A stretch of DNA of 64,000 nucleotides, from contig CAHIKZ030005498.1 of the NCBI GenBank assembly GCA_903632075.3, positions 332,501 to 396,500 on the forward strand, written 5' to 3'. This stretch comes from Acanthosepion pharaonis (lineage: Eukaryota; Mollusca; Cephalopoda; Sepiida; Sepiidae). Made by a program: the position numbers and the translations under genes. Below are positions 1-10,699 of this stretch, in pieces (the stretch's first letter is position 1; each line of letters begins with the position of its first letter). The notes beneath the pieces were generated by a model. The model saw nothing but the letters and a program-made list of their open reading frames with translations, was not told the origin of the DNA and did not search any database.

Positions 1-179
1 AGTAAGCGTTGATCCAATAAGGTCTATCTGTCCATTAAAGAGGTCTTCTTTTTAATCAGGCAAAGGTTTAATTTCCCTCCGTTCCAAAAAAAGGAATTAA
101 TCGCTAATGACACGGCTATCCGTACGGAAGTTCTCCGTTGTTCCCTCTAATATTAACAAACATTCAAGATAGTCTTACT

Positions 180-790
180 ATGAATACTACTATGATAAGA
201 TGAAAAGCAGCTGAAATTAAGATGAAAGAAATACTACTTAATAATTAACAATGGTTGAAAATAGCTCATCCAACTATGATAGAAATGAAAAAAACAACCT
301 TACTATAAAACACTACAAGTAGTTACCATAAAAAAGCAATTCAAGTTAAGATGAAAGAGATACAAATAAAAATTAATAATGGCTGACAATGCTTCCTCGG
401 TCAATAACATCCATTATGAACAATATTACTGCTAATAGTACAGGTAGTTGAGATGAAAATCAGCTAAAATTTAGATAAAGGAATATTAATTAATAATGAT
501 CGACAATGCTTCCTCTATCATTAACATAAATTGCAAATAATATTACAACAAACAAAGCCATTAGTTGCGATGGAAAGCAGCTGCAATTAAGATGAAAGAA
601 ATAATAGTTAATTAATAATGGTTGACAATGCTTTCTCTATCAACAACATAACTTAAAGATATTACAACTAATGAAATGATGGGTTGCGATGAAATGCAAC
701 GGCAATTAAGATAAAAGAAACACTTATTTAACATGAATAATGGTCGACAATACTTCATCTATAAATAAAATTCAAATTAATATTACTCTA
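180..790 (+). repeat. 122-bp tandem repeat array, about five copies
   Basis: A degenerate unit recurs with landmarks near 252, 381, 498, 620 and 742 (spacing 117-129 bp). Each unit reads roughly 'gatgaaag ... aataatggttgacaatgc'. No coding potential is seen. The same unit appears inverted at 1000-1400. Not recognised as a named family. Confidence 0.8.
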
Positions 791-896
791 ATATTTAGTT
801 TATACACAAAAGTAATATTATTCTAATATTATTTTTGTGTATATACAGCGCCTCAAATTGCACAATGTCAGGAACTGGAAAGAGATTAGGCTGTGT

Positions 897-898
<2 letters not shown>

Positions 899-986
<88 letters not shown>

Positions 987-987
987 G
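899..987. repeat. (TA)n-(GA)n compound microsatellite
   Basis: About 67 bp of alternating TA is followed directly by about 20 bp of GA. It lies between the direct and inverted 122-bp arrays, at the centre of a large imperfect palindrome. Confidence 0.97.
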
Positions 988-999
988 AGGGGAAGTGTT

Positions 1000-1397
1000 G
1001 TCGATCATTATTAATTAATATTCCTTTATCTAAACTTCAGCTGCTTTTCATCTCAACTACCTATACTCTTAGCAGTAATATTGTTCATAATTGATGTTAT
1101 TGATCGAGGAAGAATTGTCAGCCATTATTAATTTTTACTAGTATTTCTTTCATCTTAACTTGAATTGCTTTTTATGGTAACTACTCGTAGAGTTTTATAG
1201 TAAGGTTGTTTTTTTTAAATTTATATCATAGTTGCATGAGCTATTTTCAAACATTATTAGTTAAGTAATATTTCTTTCATCTTAATTTCAGCTGCTTTTC
1301 ATCTCAACTACATGTACTATTGGCAGTAATATTTTTCATAATTGATGTTATTGATCGAGGAAAAATTGTCAGCCATTATTAATTTTTACTAGTATTT

Positions 1398-1400
<3 letters not shown>
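1000..1400 (-). repeat. Inverted copy of the 122-bp tandem array
   Basis: About three units matching the reverse complement of 180-790 (for example 'gtcagccattattaat' and 'cagctgcttttcatctcaac'). Together with that array it forms arms around the microsatellite at 899-987. Confidence 0.8.

Positions 1401-1452
<52 letters not shown>
1400..1452. repeat. (TA)n microsatellite
   Basis: Uninterrupted TA, directly abutting the end of the inverted 122-bp array. Confidence 0.97.
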
Positions 1453-1457
<5 letters not shown>

Positions 1458-1818
1458 GTAATAATATTTTCTGAAAATAAAGGAATTTATTTCTCACCAA
1501 GAGATTATCCTTTATATTGATTTGAACTGATTTACTAATGACAATAAAATGCCAATCTGAGGAGTTGCAATAAAAAATATCTGAAGTTAAGATGGAAGAA
1601 ATTTAGAGAAAAATAAATAATTTTAATTAGGCTATATATAATATTATTAAAGTTAATACAAAACAACATTGTTCTTATTCACTAGACTACCGATAAACCC
1701 ATTAGACCTTTTTTAAAAAAGTGTTCATTTTACAAAATGATAAGATTCTATTATTAATTACACATGTTTCATTTTTTTATTTAAAAACGGGTAATTGTAA
1801 TAATTATTATTACTCTCA

Positions 1819-2500
1819 TCTATATACAAAAAACAGAGGATGCGTGTGTGTCTGTCTGTGTGATACCTTTTCACTCGAGATCCACCTAACCGATTTTGAC
1901 CAAATTTGGCACATACATTGTACAACGTAAGAGGTAGTTTCTTAGCGTAAAAAATCGATTTTTAAAAAATCTATGAAGCCGATCAAAAATCGATAAATTC
2001 AACATTTTTCTTTCGTTCAAACTCATTATTTAGGTTACTTACATCATGACGAGCTCGACAATACCTCATTTTTATTTCTACACCATTGCGTTTAGCGAAA
2101 AACCACGAAAAACGGAAAATCGATTTCTACACAAATTTTGAACTATAATCTCCTTCAATTAATACAAACTTCACTCATTTGTAGCCAACAATAAGTTGAT
2201 TGTTTAACAGTCATTTAACTTGATAATTGAGTCAACCACATAGCGAAAACCCGAGTAAATAGCGAAAAATGGCGATTTTTACTGGTTTCCTTCTTATTTT
2301 TCGTTGATTTTTCAACCGATTTTCATCAGACTTAACAATTGTTTTATAAATATCACTTCTACATTCCTGGTTGCACACTGACAAATTGAATTTCAAAACC
2401 TCCAAAATGACTGCGTTCTGAAGAGGGTCTTTATGTTGCCTGTTTTACACCTTCATGTCCTCGGCTAACTTCAATTGAAAAAATACAGACGACTTATGTT
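1819..2500 (+). mobile_element. Helitron-like 5' end with internal sequence, 3' end not seen
   Basis: Starts A|TCTATATAC and is followed by a run of 'tgtctgtctgtgtg', then 'accgattttgaccaaatttgg'. This layout is common at 5' ends of non-autonomous animal Helitrons, which begin TC after a host A. The complete element at 59021-59634 has the same start. No hairpin plus CTAG 3' end is visible here, so the right limit is arbitrary. Confidence 0.45.
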
Positions 2501-2637
2501 ATATCAGTAACTGCATTAATTCAAAATGTTATTTACTTACTTTTAAAATGAGTGAAGATAAACTCTGTTACATCTAAACATGATGCAGTTTTTGCTCCAT
2601 TCTAATTGAACGCTTTTTCTGATGGACCAGCCAGCTA

Positions 2638-2885
2638 GTAGAACGTTTCGGCCGTTGTACGCTACAGCACTCTTCAGATGGTTGGAATGTCGAACTGAAT
2701 CCTTTATTTCGCTCACTGGGGTAGACTGTTCTAGTTCCACGTGCCATGTTTAATGGATGTCAGTTATCAGTTAATTCCCCTCTGAATGTTCTCCACTGTC
2801 TTAACCGGGTATTGAACTCACACTCTTTAGGTCTTGTCACTAGATCTAACTAACGCCTTTATCCACTGTGCGATGTATCCTTGAG
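2638..2885 (-). mobile_element. tRNA-derived SINE, family A
   Basis: Minus strand: a tRNA-like head ('cagtggataaaggcgtt', then a B-box-like 'gagttcaatacccgg') lies near 2800-2880. It is followed by a body with 'ggcacgtggaactagaacag' and the start of the tail motif 'ggccgaaacgtt'. Other family A copies lie near 8.7, 9.5, 14.8, 23.9, 33.1, 36.9 and 37.2 kb. Octopus tRNA-derived SINEs are documented in the literature; which named family this is cannot be decided here. Confidence 0.7.
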
Positions 2886-3289
2886 GAATTGTATGAATTT
2901 CTGGGTATTACAAACACAATGTTTTCAACTATTTTACCACTGCTCATATTGCAATTCATGCTGTTATCATATATGTTTTTTACCAAAGCTCATATTGCAA
3001 TTTCTGTTGTTATTATATATTGATTACACGAATATCACAGAATTTGTCAGAATGGAGTGACATATCCGTTACAGAATCTTAATTACGGTGGACTGATTAC
3101 ACATTATAATTTCCAAATTTGAATGTCATTAAAGAAAAAAAACAATTAAAGAAACAAACTGTAATCGTTTGCTTAGGAAGATTCATATTTATTGATATAA
3201 CATAAAATACAGATGCCTCCGTTTTGTGCACTTAGGGTTTTTTTTTTTTTGGTAATTATTTCAAAATAATAATAAAATTTTATCATCAA
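2886..3289. other. No gene or recognised repeat
   Basis: AT-rich sequence with a duplicated 'gctcatattgcaatt' around 2941-3003 and a T-run near 3238. Nothing else supported. Confidence 0.5.
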
Positions 3290-3545
3290 AACAATCAACT
3301 ATTTGTTGAAGTTTGTATTAGATTGCTTGAAAATTGAGGGAGATTATAGTTCAAAATTTGTGTAGTAATCGATTTTCCGTTTTTCGTGGTTTTTCGTTAA
3401 CGCAATGGCGTGGAAATAAAAATGAGGTATCGTCGAACTCGTTATGATGTAAGTAACCTACATACTGAGTTTGAACGAAATCGGAAGAAAAAAGTTGAAT
3501 TTATCGATTTTTGATCGGCTTTATCGATTATTGATTTATTTTTAA
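3290..3545 (-). repeat. Inverted partial copy of the 1.95-2.2 kb Helitron-like segment
   Basis: The reverse complement matches 1960-2200 over long stretches (for example 'cgaaaaacggaaaatcgatt' and 'ttgaatttatcgatttttgatcggctt'-type text). It lies about 1.1 kb from its partner and in the opposite orientation. Confidence 0.8.
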
Positions 3546-4127
3546 AGAAATAATAATATTTTTTAAAACTAATATTTTTTTAGTTATACATACTTGTTTT
3601 TTTTTCTCCCATTTATTTCCAAATGCGTGACTACGCAGTTTTCATCTATCATTTTATTTACCTCGAAGACATGTAACACAATTTTCAAAATACATAGCCT
3701 CTCAACCTATCAAGTAGCTGTCAAACATCCGAGATGTATGTTTCTAAAAAAAGTTCCAATGTAATGTAGTTAATTGTATAAACATATGTTTTGTTATGTA
3801 TTTTTAAATTTACTTAAGAATGTTTTTATAAAATATTCTGAAAGTTTAATTTTCGTGCACCTATTAGTTGGAATATAATATGCAAGTGTTTGTTTATACA
3901 CGCAGATTGACATAAGAATACATCGACATGAAAAGCTGAATTTCCTATTAAAAATACCGTAAAAACACAGTAAAAACACCCCGAGCACTTGTTTAATTTT
4001 AAAGAAATTTGGCACTGCACTCATCGGATGTTCAAGGTACAGTATGCTCCTAAACTGCTTGAAGTATCGTATATCGTTTAAGCTGTAACTCGCAAACAAA
4101 CATAGACATAAGATTGGAGTTTTAGTA

Positions 4128-4180
4128 ACACACACACACACACACACACACAGATATATATATATATATATATATATATG
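4128..4180. repeat. (CA)n-(TA)n compound microsatellite
   Basis: About 25 bp of CA then 26 bp of TA; it marks the left limit of the repeat at 4181. Confidence 0.95.
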
Positions 4181-4394
4181 AAAGAAAAATACAGAAAAAA
4201 CAAAATTCTGAATATGCATTATTAATGTTAAAATAAAGTCGACGTCGGACGTTTCGGTCTATTTAAGACCATCTTCATGGACATTTTCATTTAAACATAA
4301 TTAACATTATAACTTATAACAATTTAACACAAAAGACGATGGACATAAGATGAGTCTTAAATAGAAGAACTAAATAGATTTATATCCATATATT

Positions 4395-4399
<5 letters not shown>
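4181..4399 (-). repeat. TA-flanked dispersed repeat F, copy 1, with hammerhead-like hairpin
   Basis: Nearly identical over about 170 bp to 15340-15520 and flanked by microsatellites on both sides. On the minus strand it contains 'tgaaga', a 5-bp stem with loop UAAAU, then 'gaaac' and a short stem ending GUC. This order and spacing recall a hammerhead ribozyme core (see findings). No protein coding seen. Function unknown. Confidence 0.75.

Positions 4400-4459
<60 letters not shown>
4400..4459. repeat. (TA)n microsatellite
   Basis: Uninterrupted TA at the right edge of repeat F copy 1. Confidence 0.97.
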
Positions 4460-4462
<3 letters not shown>

Positions 4463-4767
4463 CATATGTTTATATCTGTTCATGGTTTCACACGTCCATT
4501 TGACTGGTATTTGTTGCCTCAATCTCTACTTACAACTGTCAGAGATTATATATATGTCCTTTAAGGGAAATATGAATAAGACAGCTTATCATATCTTGGG
4601 CCAAAAATGCAGACTTTGGCATAATCTCGGAAGGACTAATTCTATGCATAATAGAGAATGACTTACATTGTGCTACAAGAGGCGACAAAGACTAATCACT
4701 TTTCATGGCGGTTTTAAAATTATCTGAAAAGTATTATTATTTACTTGTAAAATATAGGATGCAAAGA

Positions 4768-4769
<2 letters not shown>

Positions 4770-4827
<58 letters not shown>
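4770..4827. repeat. (TA)n microsatellite
   Basis: Uninterrupted TA; the flanking 4460-4770 and 4828-5100 hold nothing recognised. Confidence 0.97.
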
Positions 4828-4831
<4 letters not shown>

Positions 4832-5096
4832 AATTATTTGTTTAAAAATATGATTCCAAAACGCTACATAAGAAGTCTCATGTTTCAAAAAAACAAGAGC
4901 CGAAAACTTCAATATAATTATTTAAATTAAATTGAGTTAAAATAAGCTCTGTTCCATTTTCAAGCGAAAAAAAAAATCGCTTTTTAAGATTATATTTATG
5001 CTCTACTTTTGTAACGAGCACTATTTTTAAAAAAATAATAACTAAAATACTAAGGGACTTTGGATTATTTACCTAACCAGTTCCTTCCTATTTTTC

Positions 5097-5198
<102 letters not shown>

Positions 5199-5585
5199 AT
5201 AAATAGATTATTTATACAAAGAATTAAATAACAATGTTAATGTGGTTAATGGCGAAATGTCTTCGCTAACAAGAATTAATGAGACGTTAACTTACTATCA
5301 ATTCCTTGAATTATAAGATCCTTATATTCAAGTAGTTGTCAGATGGGATACACATGCCAAGTACTTTAGGCAATTTCAAATTGTCATCTTCAGGGCGCAA
5401 TTTTCCATACAATTGTCGAATGTACTTGATTAAATTTTTTTATTTTTGTAACAGGTAGAATTCAAGATGCAAAAATTAAACTGAAAACCACATAACAGAT
5501 AGAAACACACACACATGGTTGACTTTTTAAATTTCATATACATACATACAATTTAACAATTTTACATACATCAACATAGATATAA

Positions 5586-5589
<4 letters not shown>

Positions 5590-5661
<72 letters not shown>
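5590..5661. repeat. (TA)n microsatellite
   Basis: Long uninterrupted TA at the left edge of repeat I copy 1. Confidence 0.97.
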
Positions 5662-5667
<6 letters not shown>

Positions 5668-6305
5668 GAACATAGAAGTCAACACTTAGAGGCGACAGTC
5701 TCTTTCCTGCTATATATGCAATCGTCAGGCCACATATGCTGTTATTTTTCTCGGCTATTTATATATATACGGGTTAGTGGTGCATTGTGGGTATTCTATT
5801 ATGGCGGTTATTTTACCGGAAGTCGTTTGTTTATTTATTTGGGTCAAATTATATTGCTCGTTTTTATTTTTTTTGTTTCTTATTTTATTTATTTATTTAT
5901 TTATTAACGTAGTAAAAATTTGTTTATATCACTTATTTAACAGCTTTGTTTTGGTTTGGGAATTTAATTGAAGCTATTTGTTCAATTTTGGGGTTGGTTG
6001 TTGTAGTTCATTCTAACTATTATTTAAGTTTTTAATTTGGGATTGGTTTGTCTATTTATTTACTTGGATGAATTTAGGTCAATTTTATTTATATATTTTC
6101 TCTTTTCGGTTTTTAAGCAACATAGTATTTATTTATTTATTTTATTTTATATTTTTTCTATTTTTTTATTAGTGTATTTATTTATTTTTCTATTTTTTTA
6201 TTAGTGTATTTATGACTTCTATGTTCACTTTTATATTTACACACGCTCTATCTCTGATATTTAGCACTTTATTCCATAAATATAGCACACCTTAAGACTA
6301 TATTT

Positions 6306-6308
<3 letters not shown>
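5662..6308. repeat. Repeat I, copy 1, with inverted ends and (TTTA)n interior
   Basis: Begins 'tgaacatagaagtcaacact'. A reverse-complement match lies near 6209 ('tgacttctatgttcac'), followed by a tail ending 'tatagcacacctta'. The interior is T-rich with TTTA repeats near 5885-5907. Short open frames across this low-complexity DNA are not convincing. Confidence 0.6.

Positions 6309-6346
<38 letters not shown>
6309..6346. repeat. (TA)n microsatellite
   Basis: TA tract separating repeat I copies 1 and 2. Confidence 0.95.
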
Positions 6347-6348
<2 letters not shown>

Positions 6349-6545
6349 TGAACATTGAATTCAACACTGAGAGGCGACAGGCTGTTTCATGCTAGACGCA
6401 ACTGTCAGGCCGCCGACTGCGTTTAGCATGAAACAGCCTGTCGCCTCTGAGTGTTGAATTCAATGTTCACTTTTATATTTACTTACACTCTCTGATATTG
6501 AACACTTTATCCCCTAAATATAGCACACCTTAAAATTATATTTCT
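6347..6545. repeat. Repeat I, copy 2: long hairpin plus tail
   Basis: 6348-6398 and 6418-6470 are nearly perfect reverse complements (arms of about 50 bp, loop of about 20 nt). The tail 'ttttatatttac...tatagcacacctta' matches the tail of copy 1. Confidence 0.85.
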
Positions 6546-6745
6546 TCTTGCATATATACGTGTGTGTGTGTGAGAGAGTTTGTGTGTATGTGTTTGTGAG
6601 AGAGAAATATGTGGTGCAGTTCAATTTATATTACAATGAATCATAAATAAATAAAGCAAATTCATGATATAAAATTGCGAAATCTATTCGCTAACAAAAT
6701 TTTAAAGATGCATTAACATACCAATTACTCGATGAATGTCATGAT

Positions 6746-6747
<2 letters not shown>

Positions 6748-6792
<45 letters not shown>
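6748..6792. repeat. (TA)n microsatellite
   Basis: Uninterrupted TA; a short TG/CG run follows at 6818-6845. Confidence 0.95.
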
Positions 6793-6795
<3 letters not shown>

Positions 6796-6849
6796 AAAAC
6801 TGCACAACATAAATGATATATGTGTGTGTGTGCGCGCACGCGCGTCTAT

Positions 6850-7570
6850 TTCTATTTAAATAAATCTTGCTTCTGGACTATGTACTTAAATGGAGAATGA
6901 ACGTTGAGAGGGGAATTAGGATTGTGTCCTGCACGAATGAAAGAATAACTTGGAACTAGATAAATAAATGAATAATTTGGAACCCGTAAATGGTGTATTT
7001 GTCTGGCTCCCAGATTCTGCAACTGATAATTAGTTTCGCTTCACTAAAGATGACCTTTCACTGGTCTTCTGTAAGTGGTTTGCTGCAGTGACGTTATGTA
7101 CTGTAAATCCTTGCACCAGTTTATTGTATTTTTAATGTCCAGGAAAGATGGCTGTGCGACAAACAAAAAATGAAATGGAATAATGCAGAATTAGAAGCCG
7201 GAAATTTTGAAGATGATAAAACTCCAGATTGCAACAGCATAATTAAAATACTCTACAAGAAAATATTCTTTTCTATATGTCCCCGTCTCTTCAGGACATA
7301 TGCGATCATGGCCCACCACACCTTCCTCACTCGTGTGATTCATAGCAATTTTTAGCCGTATGATAATGCCCCCCGCCCTACTTTCGACCATTGTTTGAAA
7401 GCAAACCCGTCAGCTAAATGGCTTACTTGATCGATTGATCTGTTTTTGTTTTTTGGGAGTTTTTTTTCTTACGGCTTACCAACATTTCAGCTTTATCAAA
7501 TCCCGAAAATACGTTTTGATTATAAGCGTTTTTTCGAGATAATATGGTTTACTGGAACAAAACCTACTAA
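6850..7570. other. No gene recognised
   Basis: Mixed-composition DNA. Open frames of 61-66 codons overlap on both strands near 7170-7390 with no recognised motif. Confidence 0.4.
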
Positions 7571-7574
7571 TTAA

Positions 7575-7725
7575 CCCATATCCGGTGGGAGAAGAGGTGG
7601 ATTTATAATTTTCACAAATGGATTTGCGTGTAAGTGAATATAATGAACCCGATTTAAATTGGAACTTGGCTCTCTGTCATCTCATTACGAAACGTTATCT
7701 ATTACACTCCCTTCCACACATCCAA
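7575..7725 (-). mobile_element. Diverged SINE, family C (partial)
   Basis: Minus strand resembles the family C copies at 24.9 and 48.8 kb: 'gagagccaagttcca' near the B-box position, then a spaced 'ttcact', then 'ttctcccac'. Strongly diverged. Confidence 0.35.
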
Positions 7726-7869
7726 GCCCACAACACTTAGTATTTCTACGTGGTCACCATTTTAAGTACTGTCCAAACTTGAAATTGCTTAACCTTGGTG
7801 ACCGTACGTGAACCGGTGTTTCAACGTGAATCTCTCAGGTAAGTGGTCCGCTTCCTTACACTATCTAGC

Positions 7870-8560
7870 TTTTATCTAAATATATCCCGTGAAAATTAGT
7901 TTCTCCAAGACCTCTTTCCTCGTTATTTTTCTAAGGAATTTCAGCCGTCTCTTCCTGATTCTGAGTAGAAGTATTCTTTCTTTTGCCATTTTCTTTAAGA
8001 CTTCCTTGTTGCTTATTCGCTCCGACCTGTGACGGTTAAGTTCTGCAAGCCCTCCTTCCTAATCATGTGTCCAATGAATTCAGCTGTCTCTTCCTGATTC
8101 TGAGTAGAAGTGTTCTTTCTCTTGCCATTTTCTTTAAGGCTTCTTTGTTGTTTGTTCGCTCCGTTCCGTGACGGTTAAGTTCTGCAAGCCCTCCTTCCTA
8201 ATCATGTGTCCAAGGAATTTCAGCTGTCTTTTCCTGATCCTGAGTAGAAGTGTTCTTTCTCTTGCCATTTCATTTAAGGCTTCCTTGTTGCTTACTCGCT
8301 CCGTCCCGTGAGGTTTAAGTTCTCCAAACACACCTTTCTCATTATGTGTCCAAGGAATTTCAGCTGTCTTTTACTGATTCTGAGTAGACGTCTTCTTTCT
8401 CTTGCCATTTCCTTTAAGACTTCCTTGCTGTTTATTCGCTTTGTCCGTGGAATTTCCAGTATCTTTCTGTAGATCCACCTTTCAGTTGCTTTTAATTTTC
8501 TTCTTAGCCGTTGTATTATATTCCAACACTCACTGTCATATAAGAGTTTGACTATCACAT
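7870..8560 (-). pseudogene. LINE RT C-terminal pseudogene with internal 140-bp tandem duplication
   Basis: Minus strand from 8558 reads LYDSECWNIIQRLRRKL, then ATERWIYRKIL, then RQLKFLGHIMRK. This is the usual C-terminal region of RTE-like non-LTR retrotransposon polyproteins (inference from motifs). The segment ending RQLKFLGH...RK is repeated four times with landmarks near 7956, 8095, 8235 and 8375 (period 139-140 bp). Because 140 is not a multiple of three, each copy shifts frame. No RT catalytic core is present; this is a 5'-truncated relic. Confidence 0.75.
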
Positions 8561-8699
8561 AGCATTACACCATTCGTTACTTTGTTTCTAACGATTTTTT
8601 TTACGTTTCTCAGTCCTTTGCTTAGCTTTTCGAATGCTTTCTGTCCATATTTCTGAGATGATGTTTTATAATTATTTAACCTATTTTCGAATTTTCTTC

Positions 8700-8965
8700 C
8701 TCGACTTTATTGTCAGATTCACGATGCTTCAGCCGTCGAACAGAAAATTTTATTTCCTTCACCGGTGTAGATAGTTCTAGTTCCACGTTCCATGCCTTTT
8801 ACGGATATCACAGCTTCAGTTACAGTTGTTTCCCTTTAGTAACTCAACACATTTTTTTGGGGGGGAGGGGCTCTGCTGTGGGCAGAGGTTGAACTCAAAA
8901 CTCTTTATGTCAAGTCACCGGATTACGTCAACCAATGCTCTCATCCATTAGACCATGCGTTCTTG
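8700..8965 (-). mobile_element. tRNA-derived SINE, diverged family A
   Basis: Minus strand has a tRNA-like head near 8885-8965 ('taatggatgagagcattgg', B-box-like 'gagttcaac') followed by a body with 'ggaactagaac'. It carries an insertion of T and G runs near 8850-8870. Confidence 0.5.
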
Positions 8966-9274
8966 GAAGTCCAATGTGCGTTCGGATCACGCTGTCCCAT
9001 GTTCTACCCTTTGTTATTTTAGGTGATGAAAAATACGATAATCCGATAAATTGGCTTACAAAACAACTATATAAATCCAGTCGGTAAATTGGTGAAAAAC
9101 AAAACAAATAAGGCCCAGCCAAAATTTAACAGTGAATTCGAAATAATAGTATAATAAATTCTACTTGAGCAAGCCAACAACACATCGAAGCTAATAGTTA
9201 TACTTTTTTGCGGAAGATAAGTATATACAATGTAAGTATATATAAGATATATATTTTCTATAATAATTTTGAAA

Positions 9275-9420
9275 CTACCAGCGTCTCTCGTTAATGCGCA
9301 TGTGCAGCCATAAAAACGTCAACAAATGCAGTCCGGTGAAGAACCTAACAGTATAAACGATTCCCAAGAAAGCTTTTCCATTCTGTCTTTCTATAATTTC
9401 CTCAATAAAAAAAAATATAT
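9275..9420. other. No gene recognised
   Basis: Contains 'gaaactaccagcg.ctctcg', which recurs near 19550, so it is probably another dispersed repeat. Confidence 0.35.
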
Positions 9421-9423
9421 AAT

Positions 9424-9424
<1 letters not shown>

Positions 9425-9468
<44 letters not shown>
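9425..9468. repeat. (TA)n microsatellite
   Basis: Uninterrupted TA just before a family A SINE. Confidence 0.95.
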
Positions 9469-9470
<2 letters not shown>

Positions 9471-9474
9471 TCAC

Positions 9475-9665
9475 GTTGTACACTATTTACATTGTTCTTT
9501 ATTGTCATATTCACGACGTTTCGGCCTTGTCCGGTGATATACTTTGGAATTACGAACTAATCTCTTTATTTTGTCCACTAGGATATATTGTTCTAGTTCC
9601 ACGTGCCATGCCTTTTCTGCATATATCGGTTTCAGTTATCTCACTGTAGTAAGTCTACTCTCCCA
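9475..9665 (-). mobile_element. SINE, family A body fragment
   Basis: Contains the reverse complement of the family body ('tgttctagttccacgtgccatg') and of the tail motif ('gacgtttcggcc'). The tRNA-like head is missing. Confidence 0.55.
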
Positions 9666-9699
9666 GTTTTTCTTCAACCAATGATTTTATCTACTAGCT

Positions 9700-9905
9700 A
9701 AATGCCCCAGTGGATAAAAACATTTGTTTAAGTAATCCACTGACTTAACCCAAAGAGTTGTGAGTTCAAATCCTGGCCACAGCAGAGATGAACGTAAAAA
9801 AGCACTAAAAACCTTAGAGAAGGCATGAACACACGTCTCCCTGCATTCTGTTAGTATACTCATTGGAAGTGCGAGACTGCATATCTTTTATATGCAATGG
9901 AAACA
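9700..9905 (+). mobile_element. tRNA-derived SINE with 'ctgtaaatatactca' tail
   Basis: Head 'cagtggataaaaacatttg' with B-box-like 'gagttcaaatcctgg', then 'aggcatgaacacacgtctccctgcattctg'-type tail. Pieces of the tail recur at about 10125 and 10225. Confidence 0.6.
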
Positions 9906-10119
9906 AATAAGCAAATCGAGTCTGAATTTTCAGACGAGGCGTTTTATGATTTTCTAGTATTTACAGCTGTACGACAGGCAGAGTCCCATCTGTCTTGCAT
10001 TCTAAAAATGTACTAACTGGGATTGCAATATAGCATAAGTGTTATTAACAGAGAATAGAACATGCAAATCGATTAGGAATTGCAGCTGAGGCTGATTATA
10101 TATAATATATTTTTTATAA

Positions 10120-10290
10120 AATACATGAACTCACCTCTCCCTGTACTCTATAAATATACTTAATTAAAAAGTGCCCTTTCATAACCATTATGTTGCTAGT
10201 ATTCAATTATTACTCAAACCTTTTCGGAAGGCATGAAGCCATCTCTCCCAGTATTCTGTAAATATACTCAGTAGAGTTACGAGGGTTGCA
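10120..10290 (+). repeat. Two partial copies of the preceding SINE tail
   Basis: 'ctctccctgtactctataaatatact' near 10133 and 'ctctcccagtattctgtaaatatact' near 10234 repeat the tail of the 9.7-kb SINE. Confidence 0.6.
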
Positions 10291-10462
10291 TTATTGTTAC
10301 TTTGGTTTGGTTTGGTTTATGGCATATCAACTCCAGTGGGTTATTTAATGGCGACAATTTTTTTCCTTATAATTTTTTTTTTTTTCAAAAATGTATTTCT
10401 GGCAATATTTTTCCTCAAAGATGTATTGCTAGTAATATATTTTTCCCCAAAAATATATTGCT

Positions 10463-10464
<2 letters not shown>

Positions 10465-10510
<46 letters not shown>
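10465..10510. repeat. (TA)n microsatellite
   Basis: Uninterrupted TA inside repeat E. Confidence 0.95.
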
Positions 10511-10512
<2 letters not shown>

Positions 10513-10649
10513 AAGCAATCCTTCCTTTATGCATGTTTCATTAAAAACGACAGACAAGGTACTACGGTTGAGTTTTTTTATTTAATTTTTCTTGTGTTCT
10601 GACAAGAGCTTTTCTTCTGGACAAACACGCCCTTTGTCCAGAAAAGAAA

Positions 10650-10651
<2 letters not shown>

Positions 10652-10698
<47 letters not shown>
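10652..10698. repeat. (TA)n microsatellite
   Basis: Uninterrupted TA inside repeat E. Confidence 0.95.
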
Positions 10699-10699
<1 letters not shown>

